Source of the DNA: Salinivirgaceae bacterium
GTDB lineage: Bacteria; Bacteroidota; Bacteroidia; Bacteroidales; SZUA-534
Length of the DNA: 49,227 nt
Reading direction: 5' to 3'
Assembly: GCA_027858735.1 (NCBI GenBank)
Contig: JAQICC010000248.1
Coordinates: forward strand, 1 to 49,227
Each line of letters begins with the position of its first letter. The stretch's first letter is position 1. A model generated the notes under the pieces. The model was not told the origin of the DNA, made no database searches, and worked only from the letters and a program-made list of their open reading frames with translations. A program made the translations under genes and the position numbers. Shown piece after piece: positions 41,714 to 49,227 of the stretch.

Positions 41714-43300
41714 ATGGCAAAGAAAATTAAGAATGCGTTAGTTTCCGTTTATCATAAAGATAATTTGGACAGAATTGTAAAAGAGCTTGATGAGTTGGGA
41801 GTTGGATTAATTTCAACAGGTGGTACACAGAGTTTTATTGAAGATTTAGGAATTAAGGTAACAGCAGTTGAGGATTTAACCTCTTTCCCATCAATATTAG
41901 GGGGAAGAGTTAAAACCTTACATCCAAATGTGTTTGGTGGAATTTTAGCACGACGCGATAATGAGGGTGATGGCAAACAAATGGCCGAATACAATATTGG
42001 AGAAATTGATTTGGTTATTGTTGATTTATACCCCTTCGAAGCTACAGTAGCTAGCAACGCTCCTGAACAAGATATAATTGAGAAAATAGATATTGGTGGC
42101 ATATCACTTATTCGTGCTGCAGCAAAAAATTTCAAAGATGTGCTTATTGTTAGCTCAATGAGTCAGTATAACGATTTGTATAGCTTGTTAAAAGAACAAA
42201 AGGGCGAAACAACGATTGAACAGCGTAAGGCTTTTGCAAAGGAAGCATTTGGAGTATCATCCCATTATGATTCTGCAATTTTCAATTATTTCTCAGGAGA
42301 TACTGATGCATCGGCAAAGCGTATTTCTTTATCAGATGGTGAAGTGTTGCGTTATGGAGAGAATCCTCATCAGAGTGCGGCTATATTCAAATTTTCTAAT
42401 TCAAATTCTGAGAATACGTTAGCTAATGCAAAAGTATTACAGGGTAAAGCATTATCATATAATAATATGCTTGATGCTGATGCTGCATGGAAATCGGTAA
42501 GCGATGCTTATCATGCTGTATCGGGAATTGAAAATAAGGTAGCTGTATCGGTTATCAAACACCTTAATCCTTGCGGCTTGGCAGTATCAAACGATACTTT
42601 AAAAGCATTAGAATTGGCTTGGGCCGGTGATCCTATATCAGCATTTGGTGGTATAATTGGTTTTACTGCAGAGGTTACCGCTGAAATTGCCAGTTGGTTT
42701 TCCGATAAGTTTATTGAAATAATTATAGCCCCTGCTTTTAGTGCAGAGGCGAAAGAAATACTTTCAAAGAAGAAAGCATTGCGACTTCTTGAAACTCCGG
42801 TAAAACCGGAAAAAACAGGTGAAAAACTTTATCGCTCAGTTAATGGAGCCATGTTGGTTCAAGATGAGGATGAGGGTTTAGATGCTGAATATAAATTAGT
42901 TACAAAACAGTCGTTTTCCGATAAACAATTGGATATGGCAAATTTCGGGACACAGGCTTGTAAGCATTTAAAAAGTAATGCAATTGCTTTAGTTTCGCAA
43001 AATACCGATGGTGCATACTGGTTAACCGGTGCAGGCATGGGGCAACCAAATAGATTAGATAGTTTGCGTTGGCTCACTATTCCACGATTTAAACAGAAGG
43101 AGAATCTGAAAATTGAGGAATCAGTTCTTATTTCAGATGCCTTTTTCCCTTTTAAAGACAGTATAGAAGTTGCCAATGAGTATGGTATAAAATATATTGT
43201 TGAACCAGGAGGAAGCATTAGAGATGGCGAAGTTATTGAAGCTTGTGATGAGTTTGGTATAGCAATGGTGTTTACCGGAGTTCGTCATTTTAAACATTAA
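41714..43300 (+). CDS. purH: Bifunctional AICAR transformylase / IMP cyclohydrolase
   Basis: Catalyses the last two steps of IMP synthesis. The N-terminal MGS-like IMP cyclohydrolase domain covers about 1-190, with NALVSVYHKDNLDRIVKEL, ISTGGT, GRVKTLHPNVFGGIL and VIVDLYPFEAT. The AICARFT domain follows, with RYGENPHQSAAIF, IKHLNPCGLAV (catalytic Lys-His pair), DPISAFGGIIGF and the closing PGGSIRDGEVIEACDEFGIAMVFTGVRHFKH. The length of 528 residues is normal. It heads the transcript, and mreB starts 22 bases downstream. The pairing of purH with the mre genes is a conserved Bacteroidota order as far as I know. Confidence 0.97.
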   Translation: MAKKIKNALVSVYHKDNLDRIVKELDELGVGLISTGGTQSFIEDLGIKVTAVEDLTSFPSILGGRVKTLHPNVFGGILARRDNEGDGKQMAEYNIGEIDLVIVDLYPFEATVASNAPEQDIIEKIDIGGISLIRAAAKNFKDVLIVSSMSQYNDLYSLLKEQKGETTIEQRKAFAKEAFGVSSHYDSAIFNYFSGDTDASAKRISLSDGEVLRYGENPHQSAAIFKFSNSNSENTLANAKVLQGKALSYNNMLDADAAWKSVSDAYHAVSGIENKVAVSVIKHLNPCGLAVSNDTLKALELAWAGDPISAFGGIIGFTAEVTAEIASWFSDKFIEIIIAPAFSAEAKEILSKKKALRLLETPVKPEKTGEKLYRSVNGAMLVQDEDEGLDAEYKLVTKQSFSDKQLDMANFGTQACKHLKSNAIALVSQNTDGAYWLTGAGMGQPNRLDSLRWLTIPRFKQKENLKIEESVLISDAFFPFKDSIEVANEYGIKYIVEPGGSIRDGEVIEACDEFGIAMVFTGVRHFKH

Positions 43301-43321
43301 AATTGATAATACATAAATAGA

Positions 43322-44347
43322 ATGGGATTATTTTCTTTTTTAACACAAGAAATTGCAATTGACTTAGGTACAGCTAATACGATTATTATACATAACGATA
43401 AAATAGTTGTAGATGAGCCCTCTATTGTTGCTATTGATAATACAACAGGAAAACTTATTGCTATTGGTGAACGTGCGCGTCAAATGCATGGTAAAACACA
43501 CGAGAATATAAAAACAGTTCGTCCCTTACGCGATGGTGTAATAGCTGACTTTGATGCTGCAGAGCGCATGATTCGTGGCATGATTAAAATGATTAATAGC
43601 AATAAAACGCAATGGTTCAGCCCTGCCTTAAAAATCGTTATATGTATTCCATCCGGATCAACTGAAGTTGAAATACGTGCTGTACGCGACTCATCGGAAC
43701 ATGCAGGAGGTCGTGAGGTACTTATGATATGGGAGCCAATGGCAGCAGCTATCGGAATGGGCATTGATGTTGAAGCTCCTGAAGGGAGCATGGTTGTTGA
43801 TATAGGGGGTGGAACTACAGAAATTGCAGTTATTTCATTGGGAGGTATTGTTTCAAACCAATCCATTCGAATTGCAGGAGATGACTTTACTTCTGATATA
43901 CGTGAGTACATGCGCCATCAGCACAATATAAAAATTGGAGAACGAACTGCTGAAAATATTAAAATTTATGTAGGTTCTGCATTACCTGACTTAGTTGATC
44001 CACCAGCTGATTATATTGTACGGGGGCCACACCAAATGACGGCTTTACCGATGGAGATTCCTGTGTCGTATCAAGAAATTGCCCATTGCCTTGACCGATC
44101 TATTAGTAAAATCGAAACTGCCATTTTGGCTACTTTAGAGCATACACCTCCTGAACTTTATGCCGACATTTTTCAAAAAGGTATTTTTCTTGCTGGTGGT
44201 GGTGCATTATTACGTGGACTTGATCGCAGATTCTTTGAAAAAACTAAGATTCCATTTCATGTGGCTGATGACCCATTGCATGCAGTTGCAAGAGGAACGG
44301 GTATTGCATTAAAAAATTCAGATAAATTTTCGTTTTTGATTAAGTAG
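43322..44347 (+). CDS. mreB: Rod shape-determining protein MreB
   Basis: A 341-residue bacterial actin that forms membrane-bound filaments guiding lateral wall synthesis. The phosphate-1 loop is IDLGTANTIIIHNDK (residues 11-25). Further marks are IGERARQMHGKTHENIKTVRPLRDGVIADFDAAE, the phosphate-2 motif VVDIGGGTTEIAVISLGG, the adenosine motif LAGGGALLRGLDRRF and VADDPLHAVARGTG. The amphipathic N-terminus (MGLFSFLTQE) is the usual membrane-insertion sequence. It lies between purH and mreC; the mreC start is 29 bases beyond the stop. Confidence 0.97.
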   Translation: MGLFSFLTQEIAIDLGTANTIIIHNDKIVVDEPSIVAIDNTTGKLIAIGERARQMHGKTHENIKTVRPLRDGVIADFDAAERMIRGMIKMINSNKTQWFSPALKIVICIPSGSTEVEIRAVRDSSEHAGGREVLMIWEPMAAAIGMGIDVEAPEGSMVVDIGGGTTEIAVISLGGIVSNQSIRIAGDDFTSDIREYMRHQHNIKIGERTAENIKIYVGSALPDLVDPPADYIVRGPHQMTALPMEIPVSYQEIAHCLDRSISKIETAILATLEHTPPELYADIFQKGIFLAGGGALLRGLDRRFFEKTKIPFHVADDPLHAVARGTGIALKNSDKFSFLIK

Positions 44348-44376
44348 AAAATATAAACATTCTATTAAAGTAGCTA

Positions 44377-45207
44377 ATGAGAAGTTTGTTAAACTTTATA
44401 GTAAGATACCACTACTTTATTTTATTTATTTTAATAGAATGTTTTTCTGTTATTTTGGTAATTCAATATAACAATTATCACCGAGCATCTTTCCTAAATT
44501 CATCCTCGAATGTTTCGGGGCGCGTATATTCTTCATTTCATTCGGTATTTCAATATATGAGCCTTAAATCGGCTAATGATGATTTGAATCAAGAGTTGGC
44601 TTCAATTCGTGAAAATTTAAAAACAGCATACAAAAACAATGAGGTTAAAATTGTTGAATTGTATGATTCAGTGTATATCCAGCAATATGAATTTTTACCT
44701 GCTCAGGTACTAAACAATTCTACCAATAAGCAGAATAATTATATTACTTTAAACGTAGGCAGGAAACAAGGTGTTTCAAAGGAAATGGCCGTTATTTCAT
44801 CAAAAGGAGTTATTGGGGTTGTTAAAGATGTATCAGATAACTTTGCTTCAGTAATTAGCTTGCTAAATCGAAATTTGCGTATAAGTGCAATGGTAAAACA
44901 ATCGGGTTATTTTGGTTCTCTTTTTTGGGAGGGCAAGAATTATCAGTTTGCTACCATGGAAGATCTACCGAATCATATTAAAGTTGAAATTGGTGATACC
45001 ATTATTACAAGCGGATTTTCAATCATGTTTCCAAAGGGGGAACTTATTGGCACGGTTAGCGAAGTTAACCAAAGTAAAAGCAGTGATTTTATGACTTTAA
45101 CAGTTAAGCTGGCAGTTGACTTTAGGAATTTAACACATGTAATGGTGGTAAAAAACCTTCTTCGGAAAGAGCAAATAGAACTTGAAAATTTAACAAGAAA
45201 TGATTAA
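44377..45207 (+). CDS. mreC: Rod shape-determining protein MreC
   Basis: A 276-residue inner-membrane protein with its bulk in the periplasm. One transmembrane helix covers about residues 12-29, a coiled coil about 60-90 (LKSANDDLNQELASIRENLKTAYKNN), and a double beta-barrel domain 105-265 with LNVGRKQGVSKEMAVISSKGVIGVVKDV and GDTIITSGFSIMFPKGELIGTVSEV. MreC links MreB and MreD with PBP2 and RodA. The last 8 bases overlap the mreD start, indicating coupled translation. Confidence 0.95.
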   Translation: MRSLLNFIVRYHYFILFILIECFSVILVIQYNNYHRASFLNSSSNVSGRVYSSFHSVFQYMSLKSANDDLNQELASIRENLKTAYKNNEVKIVELYDSVYIQQYEFLPAQVLNNSTNKQNNYITLNVGRKQGVSKEMAVISSKGVIGVVKDVSDNFASVISLLNRNLRISAMVKQSGYFGSLFWEGKNYQFATMEDLPNHIKVEIGDTIITSGFSIMFPKGELIGTVSEVNQSKSSDFMTLTVKLAVDFRNLTHVMVVKNLLRKEQIELENLTRND

Positions 45208-45706
45208 AGTACTACCAAGAAATATTTTACGATTTATAGTACTTATTCTGCTTCAGGTTTGGGTGTTAAATAATATTCAATTTAGTGGTTTTGTAAACCC
45301 CTACTTATATGTGCTTTTTATTTTACTATTACCATTTGAAACACCTGGGTGGTTAGTTCTTGTATTGTCCTTTTTTCTAGGGTTATCGGTTGATATGTTT
45401 ACTGATACAATTGGCATGCATGCTTCTGCATCGGTATTTATGGGCTTTTTAAGATCGTTTGTACTTCAGTCAATTGCTCCGCGTGATGGCTACGAAACGG
45501 GAACATATCCAAGAGTTTTTTATTATGGGTTTACCTGGTTTTTAAAATACTCATTACTATTGGTATTTCTCCATCATTTGTTTTTGTTTTCAATTGAAGT
45601 TTTCAATTTTAAAACTTTTTATTTTGTGTTATTGCGAACTGTTGTAAGTACAATATTTTCAAGCATACTTATCCTGCTAAGTCAGTATTTAATATTTAGA
45701 AAATAA
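45200..45706 (+). CDS. mreD: Rod shape-determining protein MreD
   Basis: A 168-residue hydrophobic protein with about five transmembrane segments (residues 11-27, 34-46, 52-69, 110-130, 140-165). Sequence identity across the MreD family is low, so the call rests on size, topology, the LFILLLPFETPGWLVLVLSFFLGLSVDMFTDTIGMHA stretch and position. The start overlaps the mreC end; the mrdA ATG is 1 base beyond the stop. Confidence 0.92.
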   Translation: MIKVLPRNILRFIVLILLQVWVLNNIQFSGFVNPYLYVLFILLLPFETPGWLVLVLSFFLGLSVDMFTDTIGMHASASVFMGFLRSFVLQSIAPRDGYETGTYPRVFYYGFTWFLKYSLLLVFLHHLFLFSIEVFNFKTFYFVLLRTVVSTIFSSILILLSQYLIFRK

Positions 45707-45707
45707 T

Positions 45708-47525
45708 ATGAACTCATATTTAAGCAGAAAATTCATTATTGGAGGTATTTTTAGCCTGCTGATATTGGTTTATATGAGTCGCTTGTTTTTTCTTCAGGTT
45801 ATTGACCAATCATCAAAACTATCAGCATCTAATAATGTGCTACGTTACGTAACACAATTTCCCTCGCGAGGATTAATATATGATAGAAATGGAACCTTAT
45901 TGGTTTATAATGAGGCAGCCTACGATTTAATGGTAATTCCAAATCAGGTGGAATCATTTGATACCACTCAGCTATGCCAATTGCTTAGATTAACAAAAGA
46001 GCAGGTTGAATCTCGATTACAAAAGGCAAAAAGTTATTCTCGATATAAACCGTCTGTTTTTGAAAATCAATTGTTAGCAAAAACATATGCTCCTTTGCAG
46101 GAAAAACTATACATGTTTAAAGGCTTCTTTACACAAACCCGCACCCTACGACGATATCCGGAACGCACCGCAGCTCATATTGTAGGTTATGTTGGTGAGG
46201 TAAATGAAAAAACTGCGAAAACTAAGAATTATTACAGATCAGGTGACTACATTGGAATTAGTGGCGTTGAGAAGTCGTATGAAGATGTTTTAAGAGGGGA
46301 AAAAGGTGTTGAAATATTTATGGTTGATGTACATAATCGTATTAAGGGCCAATATAAAAAGGGAAAATACGATACTGCTGCCGTGCATGGAGGAAACATT
46401 GAACTAACTCTTGATAATGAACTTCAGAAGTATGGTGAACAATTAATGGATCATAAGCTTGGTAGTATTGTTGCATTGGAACCGTCAACTGGAGAAATTT
46501 TAGCGATCGTATCATCTCCATCGTACAATTCGGAATTGCTAGTAGGTAGAGAAAGGTCAGAGCACTATCTCGCTTTGCAGAATGATACTTTAAAGCCATT
46601 ATTGGATCGAGCTTTGATGGCTCAATATCCTCCTGGTTCTACATTTAAACCTGTAAATGCCCTTATCGGATTACAAGAAGATATTATAAAACCCTGGACA
46701 ACTTTTCCTTGTTTACCGGGATATGCAGTTGGTAGATTTTATATGGGATGTCATAATCATGTTAAAGGTTTAAACGTTGTAGGTTCAATACAACACTCAT
46801 GTAATGCTTATTATGCCTCTTTATACCGAAAGCTGCTTGATGATCCGAAATATGGAAATATAGAGAATGCATTTGAGTTGTGGCGAAATTATGTATTATC
46901 GTTTGGGTTTGGAAAAAGCTTAGGTGTTGATTTGCCTCATGAAGTGAATGGCTATGTACCAACTTTGAATTTTTATAACAGAATTTATGGTGAAGGAAGA
47001 TTGAGATCGCTTTACATAGTTTCGAATGCTATTGGACAGGGAGAGTTGCTTATGACACCAGTTCAGATGGCAAATATGGCTGCAATTATTTGCAATAAGG
47101 GATATTATTATACCCCTCACATTATTAAAGAATTGCCTAGTGAGTTTAATAATAAAAAAATGCCCTATTTAGTACAGCGTTATGCCAATATTGACAGCGC
47201 ATTATTTGAATATGCTATTGAAGGAATGTATAAGGCGGTAAATGGTGAAGATGGTGGTACAGCCAGAATAGCAAGGTTTAAAGATCTTGATATATGTGGA
47301 AAAACAGGAACCGCCCAAAATCCACATGGTGAAAACCATTCTATATTTATAGCTTTTGCTCCACGCGACAATCCGCAAATTGCAATTTCAGTTTATGTTG
47401 AAAATTCGGGAGCTGGATCATCATGGGCCGCACCAATTGCAAGCCTTATGATTGAGAAATACCTAACCGATACGGTTTCTCGTGGGTGGTTAGAATTGCA
47501 TGTAAATAGAAAGGAATTTTATTAA
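45708..47525 (+). CDS. mrdA: Penicillin-binding protein 2 (elongasome transpeptidase)
   Basis: A 605-residue class B PBP that cross-links peptidoglycan during elongation. A transmembrane anchor lies at about residues 9-27. The dimerisation/pedestal region includes SRGLIYDRNGTLLVYNEAAYDL and RRYPERTAAHIVGYVGEV. The transpeptidase motifs occur in order: S-x-x-K as PPGSTFKPVNAL (about residue 310), S-x-N as SCNAYY (about 367) and KTGT as ICGKTGTAQNPHGENHS (about 531). It lies 1 base past mreD, and its TAA shares a base with the ATG of rodA (TAATG). It pairs functionally with RodA, the glycosyltransferase encoded next. Confidence 0.96.
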   Translation: MNSYLSRKFIIGGIFSLLILVYMSRLFFLQVIDQSSKLSASNNVLRYVTQFPSRGLIYDRNGTLLVYNEAAYDLMVIPNQVESFDTTQLCQLLRLTKEQVESRLQKAKSYSRYKPSVFENQLLAKTYAPLQEKLYMFKGFFTQTRTLRRYPERTAAHIVGYVGEVNEKTAKTKNYYRSGDYIGISGVEKSYEDVLRGEKGVEIFMVDVHNRIKGQYKKGKYDTAAVHGGNIELTLDNELQKYGEQLMDHKLGSIVALEPSTGEILAIVSSPSYNSELLVGRERSEHYLALQNDTLKPLLDRALMAQYPPGSTFKPVNALIGLQEDIIKPWTTFPCLPGYAVGRFYMGCHNHVKGLNVVGSIQHSCNAYYASLYRKLLDDPKYGNIENAFELWRNYVLSFGFGKSLGVDLPHEVNGYVPTLNFYNRIYGEGRLRSLYIVSNAIGQGELLMTPVQMANMAAIICNKGYYYTPHIIKELPSEFNNKKMPYLVQRYANIDSALFEYAIEGMYKAVNGEDGGTARIARFKDLDICGKTGTAQNPHGENHSIFIAFAPRDNPQIAISVYVENSGAGSSWAAPIASLMIEKYLTDTVSRGWLELHVNRKEFY

Positions 47526-48952
47526 TGCAAGATAGGAAAGCAAATATATGGCAAAGTATTGATTGGGTAACCATTGGATTATATTTTCTGCTGGTAAGTT
47601 TAGGTTGGTTTAATATATATTCAGCTGTTTACACTGGGGAGCAATCAGAAGCTTTTGACTTTACTGCTCGGTATGGCCGGCAATTAATATGGATTTTTGC
47701 TTCGATTATTATAATGCTTATTGCATTGGTTATTGATAGTAAGTTTTATTCATCATTTTCATTTGTAATTTATGGTGTCGTTATATTCTTGCTTATTGCC
47801 GTTCTTATTTTTGGTAAAACTATTAATGGAGCTACATCATGGTTTGTTATAGGACCGGTTCGGTTACAACCTTCAGAATTTGCCAAATTTGCCACTGCCT
47901 TAGCCCTGGCAAAATACTTAAGTGCCTATAATTTAAAACCAGAAAAAATTAAAACATTTATAGCCTTTTCAGCGATTGCTTTCTTGCCATTGGTACTTAT
48001 ATTATTGCAAAAGGATGCAGGATCAGCACTTGTGTTTTTTATTTTCTTTTTGGTTTACTTTCGGGAAGGAATGCCTTCTGCTTATTTACTTATAGGTTTT
48101 TTATCAATAACCTTATTCATACTCTCTTTGATTATTGATAATTACGTAATATTCTTGATACTTGAGGCTTTGGCTTTCATTGCTTTTTATTTACAAGTTA
48201 AAAATATTAAAATGACCTTATATGGAGCTCTTTTTCTAGCAATAGTGACGGTTGTTATTTGGGGTGCTTCAAAATTGTTTGATCTACCTATATCAAAAAG
48301 TAATGCGATCTTAATTGGATTAGCAGGTTCAACAGTTTGGTATATTGGCAGGTTATACAAACATAAAATACGGGAAGGTTATTTCATTTTAATTGTGTTG
48401 TTTGCTTCGGTGGCTTTCACTTTTGCAGTTGATTCAGCATTTCATAAAGTGTTTGATGATTATCAGCAACAACGAATAAAGGTGTTGCTTGGAATAGAAT
48501 CTGATCCATACGGAGCTGGTTATAATGTGAATCAAAGTATGATAGCTATAGGTTCAGGTGGAGCTGCAGGAAAGGGTTATTTGCAAGGAACGCAAACCAA
48601 ATTTAAATTTGTGCCTGAACAAAGTACCGATTTTATTTTCTGTACGGTAGGTGAAGAATGGGGTTTCTTAGGTACTTCAGTAATCTTAAGTTTGTTTTTA
48701 TTCCTGCTTTTGCGCCTAATATATTTGGCAGAACGACAAAAGTCAAGATTTTCTCGCGTGTTTGGATATTGTGTGGCAAGTATTATATTTTTCCATGTAG
48801 CTATAAATGTGGGAATGACAATTGGTCTAGCACCTGTAATTGGTATTCCACTACCCTTCTTTAGTTATGGAGGATCATCCCTTTGGGGCTTTACATTTTT
48901 GCTTTTTATATTTTTAAAGCTCGATGTAAATCGCACCCAACTTATTAATTAA
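47525..48952 (+). CDS. rodA: Rod shape-determining protein RodA (SEDS peptidoglycan polymerase)
   Basis: A 475-residue SEDS-family glycan polymerase with about ten or more transmembrane helices. Hallmarks: INGATSWFVIGPVRLQPSEFAKFATALALAKYLSAYN, the RIKVLLGIESDPYGAGYNVNQSMIAIGSGGAAGKGYLQGTQ loop (catalytic Asp region), FIFCTVGEEWGFLG and the terminal GIPLPFFSYGGSSLWGF. It is longer than E. coli RodA (370) because of an extra hydrophobic stretch around residues 180-310, as in other Bacteroidota. It is the last gene of the purH-mre operon. No convincing terminator follows. Confidence 0.96.
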   Translation: MQDRKANIWQSIDWVTIGLYFLLVSLGWFNIYSAVYTGEQSEAFDFTARYGRQLIWIFASIIIMLIALVIDSKFYSSFSFVIYGVVIFLLIAVLIFGKTINGATSWFVIGPVRLQPSEFAKFATALALAKYLSAYNLKPEKIKTFIAFSAIAFLPLVLILLQKDAGSALVFFIFFLVYFREGMPSAYLLIGFLSITLFILSLIIDNYVIFLILEALAFIAFYLQVKNIKMTLYGALFLAIVTVVIWGASKLFDLPISKSNAILIGLAGSTVWYIGRLYKHKIREGYFILIVLFASVAFTFAVDSAFHKVFDDYQQQRIKVLLGIESDPYGAGYNVNQSMIAIGSGGAAGKGYLQGTQTKFKFVPEQSTDFIFCTVGEEWGFLGTSVILSLFLFLLLRLIYLAERQKSRFSRVFGYCVASIIFFHVAINVGMTIGLAPVIGIPLPFFSYGGSSLWGFTFLLFIFLKLDVNRTQLIN

Positions 48953-49030
48953 TCCTTGTTATGAAACATATTATTTTGTAATTTAAATACAAAAAGCCCA
49001 TGTTTTTTGTGGTCTAAGCCGATTGCTGTC

Positions 49031-49062
49031 TTTGCAAAACGATTTATGTTTTTGTAACTTCG
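49031..49062 (+). promoter_or_regulatory. Near-consensus promoter downstream of rodA
   Basis: TTTG (49031-49034), a 20-base spacer and TAACTTCG (49055-49062, one mismatch to TAnnTTTG). Spacing equals that of gapA P1. It points to the right-hand edge, where no ORF starts within the window. Confidence 0.65.
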
Positions 49063-49068
49063 CCCTAG

Positions 49069-49227
49069 TTAAAATGGGGTAAGTTCAAACAAATATCTTT
49101 CGGTGTTTCTTATCCTGATTAATTCATGCGTTTAGTTTAGTGCAGATACAACTTGCAATACCTGTCGACGTAGTTCCCTACTTCAAAGGGATTGCAAGGA
49201 AGTAGATGTGCTGAAATAAATGCACTT
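49069..49227 (+). ncRNA. Candidate structured RNA, cut by the window edge
   Basis: After the promoter at 49031-49062 come a hairpin GGGTAAG-TTC-AAACA / TGTTT-CTTATCC (49077-49115) and a nested rod. The rod has CAG/CTG (49143-49145 with 49211-49213), TACA/TGTG (49147-49150 with 49207-49210), CTTGCAAT/ATTGCAAG (49152-49159 with 49191-49198) and CCCT/AGGG (49176-49179 with 49187-49190). No coding frame is apparent. It may be a small RNA (a 6S-like rod is conceivable) or a 5' leader of the next gene. The start is estimated from the promoter and the end is unknown. Confidence 0.4.

Noticed and set aside
43480-43911. 143-residue minus-strand open frame inside mreB
   Set aside because: It is antisense to the conserved MreB core and shows no family features.

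Overview
The window is chromosomal DNA from an AT-rich member of the Bacteroidota, most likely a Bacteroidales/Marinilabiliales-type organism; the order is an inference from memory. The evidence is consistent: promoters of the TTTG-N19-21-TAnnTTTG type instead of -35/-10 boxes, little use of Shine-Dalgarno sites, type IX secretion (T9SS) C-terminal sorting domains, a TonB-dependent receptor with a carboxypeptidase-regulatory-like N-terminus, GSCFA and DUF4199 proteins, and the purH-mreBCD-mrdA-rodA gene order. Most of the window is housekeeping sequence; the accessory-looking parts are about 10.4-19.3 kb and the spacers near 12.7, 20.9, 23.4 and 39.2 kb.

Layout. 0-10.4 kb: an edge-truncated small gene, the Fe-S carrier ATPase Mrp, signal peptide peptidase SppA, a pair of unrecognised exported proteins, the lipid A enzyme LpxH coupled to a TlpA-like thioredoxin lipoprotein, RibF, a GSCFA protein, a monoacylglycerol-lipase-like hydrolase and a YjbQ protein. 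10.4-19.3 kb: four secreted or outer-membrane genes on the minus strand, namely a lamin-tail T9SS protein, a TonB-dependent receptor without SusD, and two paralogous T9SS-exported proteins with OB-fold, Fn3-like and double phospholipase-D/nuclease domains. I read this as a candidate extracellular nucleic-acid (or phosphodiester) processing and uptake locus. 19.4-23.3 kb: YciO/Sua5-type protein, small transaldolase, PepT, a YgjP-like metallopeptidase and the SRP RNA with its own promoter. 23.4-23.8 kb: a transposase remnant. 23.9-29.8 kb: DUF4199 and GT2 genes convergent with gmhA and a GT4 gene, then miaA, a pRiA4b-ORF3-like protein and a LuxC-type acyl-CoA reductase. 29.9-34.5 kb: a HAMP-GAF-PAS membrane sensor with no output domain, a BamA/TamA-like barrel and a nitroreductase. 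34.6-37.7 kb: an O-antigen-ligase/TPR protein, a 41-residue lipoprotein and a porin-like protein. 38.0-41.6 kb: GAPDH behind stacked promoters, RlmD and a Crp/Fnr regulator, two of them with clear terminators. 41.7-48.95 kb: purH followed by the rod-shape and elongasome operon mreB-mreC-mreD-mrdA-rodA, with overlapping or abutting reading frames. The last 200 bases hold a good promoter followed by nested hairpins and no ORF, a possible structured RNA cut by the window edge.

Several different palindromic families (perfect arms of 5-21 bp) sit in the intergenic spaces, which suggests REP-like elements. No rRNA, tRNA, CRISPR array or intact mobile element was seen. Product names rest on motif recognition by eye; no database search was run.
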